From contig BPHB01000001.1 in assembly GCA_026003335.1 (NCBI GenBank), positions 1,885,001 through 1,949,000 on the forward strand: 64,000 nt of DNA. The letters run 5' to 3'. Both the position numbers and the translations under genes were made by a program. A model generated the notes under the pieces. The model was not told the origin of the DNA. It did not search any database and saw only the letters and a program-made list of their open reading frames with translations. This document shows, in pieces, positions 1-9,139 of this stretch; the first letter of the stretch is position 1, and every line of letters starts with the position of its first letter. This DNA comes from Chitinophagales bacterium (lineage in GTDB: Bacteria; Bacteroidota; Bacteroidia; Chitinophagales; CAIOSU01).

Positions 1-2
1 GC

Positions 3-1139
3 TACAGCCGGCATTTGATAATACCGGAGTTTAACATTGAAGGACAGCGCAAACTTAAGAATGCCCGGGTGCTGGTGATTGGTAGTGGAGGCCTGGGTAG
101 TCCTGCATTGCTTTATCTGGCAGCAGCCGGAGTAGGCCATATCGGCATTGTAGATTTTGATAAAGTGGATGCCAGCAATCTGCAACGACAAGTACTATTC
201 ACCATGCAGGATGTGGGCAGACCCAAAGTAGAGGCTGCCAAAGAAAGGCTCCTTGGGCTTAATCCTTACATTCAGATTACCACTTATAACACCCACCTGA
301 ATGCCTCCAATGCACTGGATATTTTCAAAGACTGGGATATCGTCTGTGACGGCACAGACAATTTTCCGACCCGCTATCTTGTGAATGACGCCTGTGTATT
401 GCTGGGTAAAACCAATGTGTACGCATCCATCTTCCGGTTTGATGGACAGGTGACGGTTTTTAACTACCGTTATCCCAACGGAGAATATGGCCCCAATTAT
501 CGGGACCTGTATCCCGAACCACCTCCACCGGGGTTGGTGCCCAGTTGTGCCGAAGGAGGTGTGCTGGGAGTGCTGCCCGGCATTATAGGCAGCCTGCAGG
601 CTAACGAAACCATTAAAGTCATCACCGGGCTGGGGGAACCCTTGGTAGGGCGTATGTTTGCTCTGGACGCACTGACTTTTCACACCCGCATTTTCCGATT
701 CAAAAAAGACCCCAATAACCCTATCAGCGGGCAGAATCCTACTATTAAAAAACTCATAGATTACGAGCAATTTTGTGGCATACCGCAACAGAAACAGCAA
801 AATCAAAAATCACAGCAAGGCGTGAAAGAAATAACCGTTCAGGAATTAAAGGCAATGCTGGACAATCAGGAGGATTTTCAGCTTATTGATTGCCGCGAGC
901 CCTACGAGTATGAAATAGTCAACCTACAGGGCGAACTGATACCCCTGGGCCAGATTCTGGAGGCTAAAGATCGTATAGCCACAAATAAAAAAGTGGTGAT
1001 TCATTGTCGCAGCGGACAACGCAGCGCCAATGCTATCAAAGCGCTTGAACAGAAATACGGATTTGAAAACCTTTATAATCTCAAGGGTGGCATTTTAGCA
1101 TGGGCCGCAGAGATTGATCCAAGCCTGCCTCGCTATTAA
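3..1139 (+). CDS. MoeB/ThiF-type adenylyltransferase fused to rhodanese domain (5' end missing)
   Basis: E1-like enzyme that adenylates the C-terminal glycine of a small sulfur-carrier protein (MoaD/ThiS type), joined to a rhodanese domain that can supply the sulfur, as in eukaryotic MOCS3. The frame is open to the left edge and reads YSRHLIIPEF, the usual start of the MoeB core, so only a few N-terminal residues are missing. The nucleotide loop GSGGLGSP lies near residues 23-30 and the rhodanese domain covers about residues 275-374 with the active loop CRSGQR. The paired CxxC zinc site of E. coli MoeB is absent: the usual position reads DPNNPISG, and only single cysteines (PSCAEGG, FCG) remain. 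The family is certain; whether it serves molybdopterin or thiamine synthesis cannot be told without its neighbours. Confidence 0.9.
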   Translation, partial: YSRHLIIPEFNIEGQRKLKNARVLVIGSGGLGSPALLYLAAAGVGHIGIVDFDKVDASNLQRQVLFTMQDVGRPKVEAAKERLLGLNPYIQITTYNTHLNASNALDIFKDWDIVCDGTDNFPTRYLVNDACVLLGKTNVYASIFRFDGQVTVFNYRYPNGEYGPNYRDLYPEPPPPGLVPSCAEGGVLGVLPGIIGSLQANETIKVITGLGEPLVGRMFALDALTFHTRIFRFKKDPNNPISGQNPTIKKLIDYEQFCGIPQQKQQNQKSQQGVKEITVQELKAMLDNQEDFQLIDCREPYEYEIVNLQGELIPLGQILEAKDRIATNKKVVIHCRSGQRSANAIKALEQKYGFENLYNLKGGILAWAAEIDPSLPRY

Positions 1140-1368
1140 TTTGCCCCGGATTATCCAAACAACATACCCCAGCCTAATAGGGGTCAGCCATCCATGGCCT
1201 ACCCGTTTGCTGCTATCTGCAAGAATTCCCAGCTTGCCAGCATAAAGCCGCCGGGCCCGTATGATAAAAAAATGTGTGGCCAACTCTGAAGACACCTCCG
1301 CTTCTATCATGCTCTATATACCCTGGAATGGAAATTTCGGTTTAACTTAAACACCACAATAATTCACC

Positions 1369-3102
1369 TTGCCGCTGATAAGTAAAAACGATATAATTCT
1401 GGCCGCACATCTTGACCGGCTGGGGCTACGCTTTACAGCAGATCTGCTGATGCAGGCCTTGGGGCTGAACAAAATGAACCGTCTGTATGAAAAGCTTTCC
1501 GGCAAGCAGGGACTTGATTTTCTGGATGCCGCCCTGAAAGAATTGAACATCCGATACATTGTTGCGCCCGATGACTTAAACCATATTCCTGCCAGCGGAT
1601 CATTCATTACCGTTTCCAATCATCCTTTCGGAATTCTGGACGGTATGCTTCTCATCCGCATCATATCTCAGAAGCGCCCGGATTATAAAGTAATGGCCAA
1701 CTTTCTCTTACAGCGAGCAGAGCCTGTAAGACATTACTTCATCAGCGTGGATCCTTTTGAAGGACAAAACCGGAAACGACAAGGACGCAACATCAGGGGT
1801 TTGAAAGATGCCCTCCAGCATCTTAAATCAGGGGCGCCTTTGGGCATATTCCCCGCCGGAGAGGTTTCTACTTTTCAAAATGGATTCAGGAACATTGGCG
1901 ACAAAGAGTGGCCTCTCTCTATTATCAAGTTTATCAAGAAAGCGGAACAACCCGTTGTCCCTATTTATTTTCATGGCAGCAACCGTCTGATTTTCCATCT
2001 TCTGGGTAAAATACATCCTGCCTTGCGTACGGCCTCTCTGCCGTCAGAAGTCTTCCATCAGCGTGGTGAAATAAAAATCCGGATTGGTCATCCGGTGAGT
2101 GCATGGGAGCAGCAGAAATTCACGGTTGAGCAGCTGGGCAAATTTCTTCGTGCAAAAGTGTATGCTTTGGGCCGTCCCTTATCCGAAAAAAAAACGCTTC
2201 AGCAAAAACTGCTGCAACTTAAAAAGCCACAAAAAATTATTGATCCCCTGCCCGTTCAACGTCTGCGTGAGGAAATTGATAATCTCCAGAATCGGAAATT
2301 ACAGGTGAAAGACCATCTGGAAGTCTATCTGGCGCCCTCTTCCAGCATACCCAACATACTTAAAGAAATAGGGCGGCTGCGGGAAACCACCTATAGAGCT
2401 GCCGGAGAGGGCACCAACAAGAGTGTTGACCTGGATGATTTTGACAAATACTATGAGCACTTATTCCTATGGGATAGGAAAAACGAAAAAATAGCAGGCG
2501 CATACAGGATCGGTAAAGGAGATGAAATTTTCATGAGCTACGGCATCAAGGGGTTTTATACTTCCACCCTGTTTCATTATGATGAAGCTTTCACCCCCTA
2601 CCTGAAAGGCTGCCTCGAACTGGGACGCTCTTTCGTTATTGAGGAGTACCAGAAAAAAACCTTCCCTCTTTTTCTGCTGTGGAAAAGCATTGTGCAGTTT
2701 CTGCAGCAACATCCTCAATATCGTTATCTGTTAGGACCTGTAAGCATCAGCAGCAGTTATTCAGAATTGTCCCGTTCACTGATAATTCAATTTATTAAGA
2801 GGTTTTACTATGATGCAGCACTTGCTCAGCTGGTACATGCAAGAAGAGCATATCAGGTAAACGAAAGGGATGAGCTGGGTATCATTCTTGACACCTTCAG
2901 CGACAATCTCAACGAGTTAGATCGTCTGATCGCTGACATTGAGCCTTCCCGTTTTAGGATTCCGGTACTGTTAAAAAAATATATTCGTCAGAATGCCCGC
3001 ATCATCGGCTTTAACCTTGACCCAAAATTCAACAATGCCCTGGATGGCCTGATGATTCTGGACTTGAAAAACCTGCCGGAAAGTAATGCTTACCGCTTGT
3101 AG
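1369..3102 (+). CDS. olsF: OlsF-like bifunctional acyltransferase (ornithine lipid synthesis)
   Basis: Predicted two-domain acyltransferase. Residues about 60-270 form a PlsC/OlsA-like O-acyltransferase (motif NHPFGILDG, then FPAGEVS), and residues about 310-570 form an OlsB-like GNAT N-acyltransferase of the putative hemolysin family. In OlsF of Serratia and Flavobacterium this pair converts ornithine to lyso-ornithine lipid and then to ornithine lipid, a phosphorus-free membrane lipid. The start is TTG at 1369. An in-frame TAA lies just upstream at 1360, and the next ATG (1450) would remove the conserved N-terminal helix, so TTG is preferred. The 577-residue length fits the family. Converges on the SDR gene. 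Ornithine as substrate is inferred; related enzymes could use other amino acids. Confidence 0.72.
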   Translation: MPLISKNDIILAAHLDRLGLRFTADLLMQALGLNKMNRLYEKLSGKQGLDFLDAALKELNIRYIVAPDDLNHIPASGSFITVSNHPFGILDGMLLIRIISQKRPDYKVMANFLLQRAEPVRHYFISVDPFEGQNRKRQGRNIRGLKDALQHLKSGAPLGIFPAGEVSTFQNGFRNIGDKEWPLSIIKFIKKAEQPVVPIYFHGSNRLIFHLLGKIHPALRTASLPSEVFHQRGEIKIRIGHPVSAWEQQKFTVEQLGKFLRAKVYALGRPLSEKKTLQQKLLQLKKPQKIIDPLPVQRLREEIDNLQNRKLQVKDHLEVYLAPSSSIPNILKEIGRLRETTYRAAGEGTNKSVDLDDFDKYYEHLFLWDRKNEKIAGAYRIGKGDEIFMSYGIKGFYTSTLFHYDEAFTPYLKGCLELGRSFVIEEYQKKTFPLFLLWKSIVQFLQQHPQYRYLLGPVSISSSYSELSRSLIIQFIKRFYYDAALAQLVHARRAYQVNERDELGIILDTFSDNLNELDRLIADIEPSRFRIPVLLKKYIRQNARIIGFNLDPKFNNALDGLMILDLKNLPESNAYRL

Positions 3103-3136
3103 CGTTCTCCAATGCCAGACGCAGAGTTAATTTTCA

Positions 3137-3928
3137 TCAGAGGGATTCTAACCGTCCCCCGTCAACAGGCAGGTTAATACCATTAATATAGGCTGCAGCC
3201 GGGGAAGCCAGAAATGCGGCCGCAGCAGCAATCTCGTCAGGTTTTGCAAAGCGCTGCAGAGGCACCTGCTTCTGCATGTTTTCAATGACAATGTCTCGGT
3301 GCAGTCCTGTCTTTCTTACACTGTCCTGAATAATTTCATCCAATCGCTCGGTCATGGTAAAACCCGGCAAGATATTGTTCACTGTGATGCCATATTCTCC
3401 GAGCTCAAACGACAGGGTTTTTGCCCAACTGGCCACAGCCCCTCTTACCGTATTAGAAACACCGAGCCCCCTGATAGGAGCTTTCACGGAAGTGGAAATG
3501 ATATTGATAATGCGGCCATAACCAGACTTTTTCATACCTTCCACCGTCAGTTGGGCAAGCAATTGATTACAAATAAGATGTTTGGTGAACGCACTCACAT
3601 ACTCTTCAGGCTTCGCATACAGTGCAGGCCCGCCTGGGGGTCCTCCGGTGTTATTCACCAAGATATGAATTATACGGCCGCTACGCCTGAGGTATTCGGC
3701 CACTTTGGTTTTCAGTTCATCGGGATAGTTGTAATCGGCTTCAATCAGGTCATGCTGCTGACCGCTGCTTCGGTCAAGGGAGCCCATAACATCAAGCAGC
3801 AGCTCACGACTCCGGGCTACCAGCGTAACACTTGCGCCCAGAAGAGCGAGCTCCACAGCAATAGCCCGACCAATACCTCTGCTGGCTCCGCCCACAAGGG
3901 CATTTTTCCCTGTTAAGTTTAAATCCAT
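3137..3928 (-). CDS. SDR family oxidoreductase with altered catalytic residues
   Basis: Short-chain dehydrogenase/reductase-like Rossmann protein of 263 residues. The cofactor loop reads GGASRGIG (residues 13-20), followed by VNNTGG near 91. The catalytic S-Y-K set is not intact: the serine region is IISTS (143-147), but the YxxxK positions read S158 and R162 (VSNTVRG). This resembles the beta-ketoacyl-ACP-reductase-like SDR subgroup known to lack a normal tetrad. It is divergent from the 3-hydroxyanthranilate dioxygenase gene with about 77 bases between start codons, and SDR genes recur beside kynurenine-catabolic genes in Bacteroidota, so a role near that pathway is a reasonable guess. Substrate unknown. 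Confidence 0.85.
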   Translation of the reverse strand: MDLNLTGKNALVGGASRGIGRAIAVELALLGASVTLVARSRELLLDVMGSLDRSSGQQHDLIEADYNYPDELKTKVAEYLRRSGRIIHILVNNTGGPPGGPALYAKPEEYVSAFTKHLICNQLLAQLTVEGMKKSGYGRIINIISTSVKAPIRGLGVSNTVRGAVASWAKTLSFELGEYGITVNNILPGFTMTERLDEIIQDSVRKTGLHRDIVIENMQKQVPLQRFAKPDEIAAAAAFLASPAAAYINGINLPVDGGRLESL

Positions 3929-4005
3929 ACTCCGAAGATAAATTTTATTTCTTCCATGACCGGATAAAAAGGTTGTTCCGTAACTTAGATAGCAAAAACC
4001 AGTTT

Positions 4006-4533
4006 ATGCCAATTCAATCACCCATACATTTCAAGCAATGGATTGATGACCACCGCCATCTGCTGAAACCTCCGGTGGGAAACCAGGTTGTTTATAAAGG
4101 CAATCAAGACTTCATCGTGATGGTGGTAGGCGGACCGAATGCCCGAAAGGATTTTCACTACAATGAAGGGGAGGAGTTTTTTTACCAGCTGGAAGGAAAT
4201 ATCACCGTGCGCATAATGGAAGACGGCCACCCCCGTGACATTGTCATCCGCGAGGGGGAAATCTTTTTGCTTCCGCCCAGAGTGCCTCATTCTCCGCAAC
4301 GCGGTGCGAACACTGTTGGGCTGGTAATAGAACGCCACAGACGACCGGGCGAAAAAGACGGCTTCATGTGGTTTTGTGAAAATTGCAACAACAAGCTTTA
4401 TGAAGAATACTTTGAGCTCACCGATATCGTGCAGCAATTGCCTCCGCTGATGAAGAAATTCTATGACAATGTGGACCTGCGTACCTGTAAAAAATGCGGA
4501 GCCGTTATGCAGCCTCCTGCCAAGCCCGAATAG
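4006..4533 (+). CDS. nbaC: 3-hydroxyanthranilate 3,4-dioxygenase
   Basis: Cupin dioxygenase that opens the ring of 3-hydroxyanthranilate to 2-amino-3-carboxymuconate semialdehyde (ACMS), in the cytoplasm. Counting from ATG 4006, the iron ligands fall at H51, E57 and H95 and the substrate arginines at R47 and R99. These match the numbering known for the Cupriavidus enzyme, which decides this start over the TTG at 3973. The second, rubredoxin-like iron site of bacterial 3-HAO is present as CENC (124-127) and CKKC (161-164). Length is 175 residues. Only 6 bases separate it from the ACMS decarboxylase gene, so the pair is an operon catalysing consecutive steps. Confidence 0.95.
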   Translation: MPIQSPIHFKQWIDDHRHLLKPPVGNQVVYKGNQDFIVMVVGGPNARKDFHYNEGEEFFYQLEGNITVRIMEDGHPRDIVIREGEIFLLPPRVPHSPQRGANTVGLVIERHRRPGEKDGFMWFCENCNNKLYEEYFELTDIVQQLPPLMKKFYDNVDLRTCKKCGAVMQPPAKPE

Positions 4534-4539
4534 CGCCTG

Positions 4540-5553
4540 ATGCTCAAGATTGACATCCACACCCACATTATACCCCAAACACTACCCCGCTGGACCCAGA
4601 AATTCGGGTACGGTGGCTTTGTGGAATTGGAACATTTTGCACCCGGACGGGCCAACATGCTCATCGGTCAGACCAAATTCCGCGAAATTCAGTGCAACTG
4701 CTGGGACGCAAATGTGCGCATTAAAGAGTGCGATGCCCATGGTGTGCACGTGCAGGTGCTTTCTACCATTCCGGTGCTGTTCAGCTATTGGGCCAAACCT
4801 CAGGATGCGCTGGAGATTGCGCGTTTCCTCAATGATCATATTGCCGGGGTGGTGCAGCAGCATCCGAAAAGATTTGTTGGCCTGGGAACCGTACCCCTTC
4901 AAGATCCTGCGCTGGCGGCAAAAGAACTGGAGCGCTGCATCACCGAGCTTGGCCTGGCCGGAGTGGAAATCGGCTCGCACGTAAATGACTGGAACCTTAA
5001 CGCCCCCGAGCTGTTTGATTTTTTCAAAACCGCACAGCAGTTAAATGCCTGCATTTTTGTGCATCCATGGGACATGATGGGCAAAGACAAGATGCCTGAT
5101 TACTGGCTCCCCTGGCTGGTAGGTATGCCTGCAGAAACAGCTCTGGCTATCTGCTCTATGATTTTCGGTGGAGTTTTTGAAAAACTGCCCGCCCTTCGTG
5201 TTGCCTTTGCACATGGCGGAGGCTCATTCCCGGCTACCATCGGAAGAATAGAACATGGTTTTCATGTCCGCCCCGATGTTGTTGCCAAACATAATCCCGT
5301 CAACCCAAGACACTATCTGGGACGTTTCTGGCTGGATAGCCTGGTACATGATGCCCGCATGCTGGAATATCTGGTGCATCTTGTGGGTGCCGACAGGGTT
5401 TGTCTGGGAAGTGATTATCCCTTTCCGCTTGGAGAACCGGAGCCGGGACGTTTGATTGCATCCATGCCTTTTAACTCCACGGTGAAGGAAAAACTGCTGG
5501 CAGGTGCGGCCTTGCAATGGCTGAATATGGATAAGGGGAAATTTGTTCCCTAA
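4540..5553 (+). CDS. nbaD: 2-amino-3-carboxymuconate-6-semialdehyde decarboxylase (ACMSD)
   Basis: Amidohydrolase-fold zinc enzyme that decarboxylates ACMS to 2-aminomuconate semialdehyde, taking the tryptophan/kynurenine route toward complete catabolism and away from quinolinate and NAD. Zinc ligands are visible as H7 and H9 (IHTHI), H175 (FVHPWD) and D292 (GSDYPF), with H225 (FAHGGG) at the catalytic histidine position. All sit two residues below the Pseudomonas enzyme numbering. Length 337 is normal. Cotranscribed with the dioxygenase just upstream. Confidence 0.95.
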   Translation: MLKIDIHTHIIPQTLPRWTQKFGYGGFVELEHFAPGRANMLIGQTKFREIQCNCWDANVRIKECDAHGVHVQVLSTIPVLFSYWAKPQDALEIARFLNDHIAGVVQQHPKRFVGLGTVPLQDPALAAKELERCITELGLAGVEIGSHVNDWNLNAPELFDFFKTAQQLNACIFVHPWDMMGKDKMPDYWLPWLVGMPAETALAICSMIFGGVFEKLPALRVAFAHGGGSFPATIGRIEHGFHVRPDVVAKHNPVNPRHYLGRFWLDSLVHDARMLEYLVHLVGADRVCLGSDYPFPLGEPEPGRLIASMPFNSTVKEKLLAGAALQWLNMDKGKFVP

Positions 5554-5702
5554 ACGTTTCTCACTACTTTAACCCGGCTTTCCATTAATGCATAGGCCGG
5601 TAGTGATTTATCTGTTCACCTAAAATATCCGAAAAAAAACTGCACATCCGTTACTCAAATGGCACAAGTATGAGAAGGTCTCTCATCTTCCGGGAAATTC
5701 TC

Positions 5703-6491
5703 CTAACGCTCACCATTTAATAAAGCCGGAAGCTGTTGCTGCAATTCCCTGAAACTGTGCCGGATGTCGGCTTGCCTGCGCGCAATGTCGTCCTCCATTT
5801 GCTGAATCAGGTGTTCGTAGGACAAAGCAGGTTTTTTCTTTAAGGAATGTACCACATGGAGTTGGTCCAGAAAATGACCGGTCTGGTCTTCCAGCGGTTT
5901 GACAAGGGCTATCAACCTGGCTGCCTGTGCATTTTTTTCTGATAGAATTTCCAGGACGTAGTGTGCAGTTTTGAGTTTCTTCCTGGCACTATGCACAGAC
6001 CCTCTTTCAACCAGTCTGAGTGCTTTTTCTATCTGGTGTACGCTAAAATCAAAGATTGCTCCGGTGAGCTCAGGCTTGCGCCATTGGGTGAACACCGGCA
6101 TACAGGCTTGTTGGAATTTTCTCCATGCTTTCAATTTAGAGAATACACGGAGCGCCTGTTGCAACCGCTTTACCCGGCACTGCGTAGCCGGCTGCCTGTG
6201 CGGCTTTTGCTTCCACTTCTTCAAAATCATGCTTTCCATCTGAGCATCTCTTATCCTGCCGGCCTTGCGGAAAATTTTTATCAGTTTTTGTGCGTGTTTT
6301 AGCTTCATTACACACCGATTATCCAGATGTTGCACCAGCAAAAGAAAGGCGCGTATTCTTTTAATTGTTACCCGCAAATCATGCACATTCTTTCGGGTTG
6401 CTTTTTTTCTGACAGCCGTGGCATGATGTTCAAAAGCATCTACCAGCTTTTTGAAATGTCGGTGCAGCATAAGCCAAAGATGGCGATACAT
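5703..6491 (-). CDS. CHAD domain protein
   Basis: All-helical protein of 262 residues with the CHAD signature near the N-terminus (VHDLRVTIKRIRAF), rich in histidine, lysine and arginine. CHAD domains bind polyphosphate through conserved basic residues and are often found near polyphosphate or phosphate genes; no such neighbour is visible here. No CYTH domain is fused. ATG start at 6491. It lies 35 bases downstream of the YceI gene on the same strand. The family call is firm; the cellular role is unknown. Confidence 0.8.
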   Translation of the reverse strand: MYRHLWLMLHRHFKKLVDAFEHHATAVRKKATRKNVHDLRVTIKRIRAFLLLVQHLDNRCVMKLKHAQKLIKIFRKAGRIRDAQMESMILKKWKQKPHRQPATQCRVKRLQQALRVFSKLKAWRKFQQACMPVFTQWRKPELTGAIFDFSVHQIEKALRLVERGSVHSARKKLKTAHYVLEILSEKNAQAARLIALVKPLEDQTGHFLDQLHVVHSLKKKPALSYEHLIQQMEDDIARRQADIRHSFRELQQQLPALLNGER

Positions 6492-6526
6492 TTGAGCCTG
6501 CAGAAGGCTGTTTCAAATGATGGTCG

Positions 6527-7270
6527 TTATCCCGGTGCCACTTCAGCAACCAGGGTAATCTGCAATTGGATGTTGTTATCAATCACCTTGTCTTTAACCA
6601 ATTCTGGGAAAAAGGAGTCAGAGCGGTAGCGGATATCCCATTCGGTTCGGTCAATAGTAATATCGCTTGAAGCTGTTATCTGGTTGTCGCCAAGATTGAT
6701 AGTGGCTGGAAAGCTCAAGGTTCGGGCAATGCCTTTTATCAGAAGATTCCCGTTTATGACGTAATTCCCTGCTTGGCTGGTAGTATCAGGTTGTGCGGAT
6801 AGTAGTTCAAAAACAGCTTCTGGGAAGTTAGTCACGTCAAAAAAATCAGCGCTTTTTAAATGTTCTTCCAGTTTTGCCAATCCTTCACTGGAGGAAATGC
6901 TGTACATATCCGCAATCAGTCTCCCCTGCAGATTGCCCAAAGAGTCAATGGTCAGAAATCCCTCCTTAAAATCAAGGGTGCCGCTGTGTTTCTTGGGAGT
7001 AAATTTATTTTTGCCCTGCCAGACAATCATGCTCTGTTCCGTATTGAGCACAAAAGTTCTTCTGACAGCGGCAGAAGCGGGGTTTTCTGTTGCAGCAGGG
7101 GCTGCAATCTCCGAAGAAGTCACCTTGTTTTCAGGTTGCCGGTTGCAACTCATAAAGAGAATAGCCTGCATACCTGGCCATAGAAGCACAACCGTTGCTA
7201 TGGATAAAAGGCGTATGGCACAAGATAAGCCTTGAGTATTCAGGCTATAAGTTTGCGGTGTCCTACCCAT
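6527..7270 (-). CDS. YceI family lipid-binding protein, probable lipoprotein
   Basis: YceI-like beta-barrel of the lipocalin type; the family binds isoprenoid or fatty-acid chains in the periplasm. A hydrophobic stretch at about residues 18-40 ends in FMSC (C42), a plausible lipobox, followed by a Ser/Ala/Pro linker and the YceI domain from about residue 70. The start at ATG 7270 overlaps the end of paaN by 31 bases. The only later ATG (7171) would leave too short a signal segment, so 7270 is kept. Probably cotranscribed with paaN. Ligand unknown. Confidence 0.8.
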   Translation of the reverse strand: MGRTPQTYSLNTQGLSCAIRLLSIATVVLLWPGMQAILFMSCNRQPENKVTSSEIAAPAATENPASAAVRRTFVLNTEQSMIVWQGKNKFTPKKHSGTLDFKEGFLTIDSLGNLQGRLIADMYSISSSEGLAKLEEHLKSADFFDVTNFPEAVFELLSAQPDTTSQAGNYVINGNLLIKGIARTLSFPATINLGDNQITASSDITIDRTEWDIRYRSDSFFPELVKDKVIDNNIQLQITLVAEVAPG

Positions 7271-8907
7271 ACAAATCTTTTTATCACATATTCCGGGTTG
7301 GTGAAACTGGCATTACCCGCTGGATTGCCTCCGGTAACATGAAAGTCTGAAAAGGCCGCATGCTGGTTGACCCAGATAAATCCATGGAAATTCAGGGTTA
7401 CCGGCACAAACACGCTCTCCATTTCTTCCATGATCTTTTTACCCAGCTGTTCATCGGTGGTATAGGCTGCACAGGTAATGGCCCCCTGTTCGGCTCCCAT
7501 TTGTTTAGCCAGGGCGATAGATTCCTCTACATCTTTAGTTTTTATGACCACGATAATCGGTCCGAAAAGTTCTTTGCCGTAAATTGCCCGATCTGAGGCA
7601 CTGGCTTCAAGGATAACCGGAGATTTGACACGCGCTTTTTCAAATTCAGGGTTTTTCACATCGCCAGGGGGAAGAATTACCTTGCCCAGCGAAACTGAAT
7701 GCTCAATACGATGCATTGTAGCTTCACTTTGAATAGCGCCCAGTGTGCCGGGGCCTGCTTTCGGATTAAGGGCAAGCCCTTGAACGTATTGCTTCAGCTT
7801 TTCAATAACTTCTTCGTAGGAAATCATTTTATCGCCAGACTTCACTCCTGAAGCTGGTATAAAAAAGTTTTGCGGAGCCGTACACATTTGCCCTGAGTAT
7901 AAAGAAACTGCAAAGGCAAGGTTCTGAAGCGTAGCATCCAGGTTTTCGGAGGCATGCAGAATTACGGAGTTCACTCCCGCTTTTTCAGTAAAAACCGTTT
8001 TACCGTGAGTTACCAGTGACTCAATATAATTTCCGAAAGTGCTGCTACCAGTATAATCAATCAGCTTTACTGCCGGATGCTCTGCCAGTTGCTTGGTGAT
8101 TAGTTTTTCCGAAGAGTCAACCGCCATCTGCACCACATGCGGGTCAAAACCTGCGGCTTGCAGAGCCTGCTGCAATTCGGCTATAACAATAGCAATGGGA
8201 AGTACAGACTTTGGATGAGGCTTAACAATAGCGGTGTTGCCCGTTATCAGCGTAGCATAAAGGCCGGGAACCGTGTTCCACACCGGGAAGGTAGAGCACC
8301 CTATCACCAGACCAATACCTTTAGGCACTGCCCTAAAGAATTTTTGCACCTTTACACTACTGTCTTTTCCCATTGGTTTTTCCCATAGCACTTCATCGGG
8401 AAAACGCTTCAGTTCTTCATAACCCATAGCTATAGCCTCAAGAGCACGGTCGTTGGAGTGTGGCCCTGAAGCCTGAAATGACATGATGAATGACTGCCCG
8501 GTAGTATGCATGGTCGCATAAGCAATGGTGAAAAATCTTTCTTTAATACGTTCCAGCGAATCCACCAGCACATTCATCCGCTCATCCGGATTAGCCTTCC
8601 GCCATGTACTCCATGCCTGCGTGCTGCGTTGAATCAAATCCTCAACTGCAAATCGGGGGTAGCGTATCCCCAGAGGTTCCATTGTGTAGGGAGAAACTTC
8701 TTCCCCTATGAACCCTTCGGGTTTGTTTTGTAGTAAGAGGTCAAAGTTTTTATTCAGCAGCGACTGAAATTCTTCCTGTCCCCTTTTAGGGGCCTCCTCT
8801 CCGTAAGCTTTGGGATGCTCCGGATAGGCAGCATAAAAATCTCTGCGGTGAATGGCTTTTACAGCCTTATCCACAATGGACTGGTAAGTGTCAGTAAGCA
8901 GGGTCAT
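7240..8907 (-). CDS. paaN: PaaN-type aldehyde dehydrogenase (phenylacetate degradation family)
   Basis: Aldehyde dehydrogenase of 555 residues that matches the stand-alone PaaN family, distinct from bifunctional PaaZ. It should oxidise an aldehyde in ring-opened phenylacetyl-CoA catabolism. The catalytic cysteine lies in SGQMCTAPQN, the general-base glutamate in FTEKAG and the cofactor segment in VIGCSTFPVWN. No other paa genes (paaABCDE, paaG, paaK) are in the window, so phenylacetate as the true substrate is unproven. Divergent from the fadE gene with 261 bases between them, which hold the TetR operator. Confidence 0.85.
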   Translation of the reverse strand: MTLLTDTYQSIVDKAVKAIHRRDFYAAYPEHPKAYGEEAPKRGQEEFQSLLNKNFDLLLQNKPEGFIGEEVSPYTMEPLGIRYPRFAVEDLIQRSTQAWSTWRKANPDERMNVLVDSLERIKERFFTIAYATMHTTGQSFIMSFQASGPHSNDRALEAIAMGYEELKRFPDEVLWEKPMGKDSSVKVQKFFRAVPKGIGLVIGCSTFPVWNTVPGLYATLITGNTAIVKPHPKSVLPIAIVIAELQQALQAAGFDPHVVQMAVDSSEKLITKQLAEHPAVKLIDYTGSSTFGNYIESLVTHGKTVFTEKAGVNSVILHASENLDATLQNLAFAVSLYSGQMCTAPQNFFIPASGVKSGDKMISYEEVIEKLKQYVQGLALNPKAGPGTLGAIQSEATMHRIEHSVSLGKVILPPGDVKNPEFEKARVKSPVILEASASDRAIYGKELFGPIIVVIKTKDVEESIALAKQMGAEQGAITCAAYTTDEQLGKKIMEEMESVFVPVTLNFHGFIWVNQHAAFSDFHVTGGNPAGNASFTNPEYVIKRFVWVGHRKLIA

Positions 8908-9076
8908 ACACTATGTAAATTTTGATTGACGATAAAACATGGCATTAAAAATAAGCAATCAGCCCCGTAAATCACTCTCCCGCCACTTATTCTTATGACA
9001 GAAAGTGTTCAGCAATGATTATAAACGCCTGAACTTAACCAGCTACTTATTATTTATTTAATAGCAAGACCTCTTA

Positions 9077-9109
9077 TTTGGCAATATTCCACGGGTTATC
9101 CTATCTTTA
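9077..9109 (+). promoter_or_regulatory. Predicted promoter of fadE
   Basis: Bacteroidota-type promoter: -33 box TTTG at 9077-9080, a 21-base spacer and -7 box TATCTTTA at 9102-9109 (one mismatch to TAnnTTTG). Transcription would start near 9116, exactly where the operator palindrome begins. Found by eye, not mapped. Confidence 0.5.
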
Positions 9110-9115
9110 CAGGCG

Positions 9116-9139
9116 TTTACCAAACGATTGTTTGGTAAA
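9116..9139. promoter_or_regulatory. TetR-type operator in front of fadE
   Basis: Perfect 10-base inverted repeat TTTACCAAAC-N4-GTTTGGTAAA placed at the predicted transcription start of fadE, about 30 bases before its ATG. The same core (TTACCAAAC-N4-GTTTGGTAA, same 4-base spacer) lies in front of the tetR gene at 33.5 kb. A bound repressor here would block initiation. Confidence 0.8.

Noticed and set aside
195-806. 203-residue minus-strand frame opposite the MoeB-rhodanese gene
   Set aside because: Fully antisense to a conserved gene; the sequence looks like an antisense shadow without domains.
5554-5702. Terminator with CCGGC/GCCGG arms after ACMSD
   Set aside because: Only 5 paired bases with a 17-base loop and no T-run close by.
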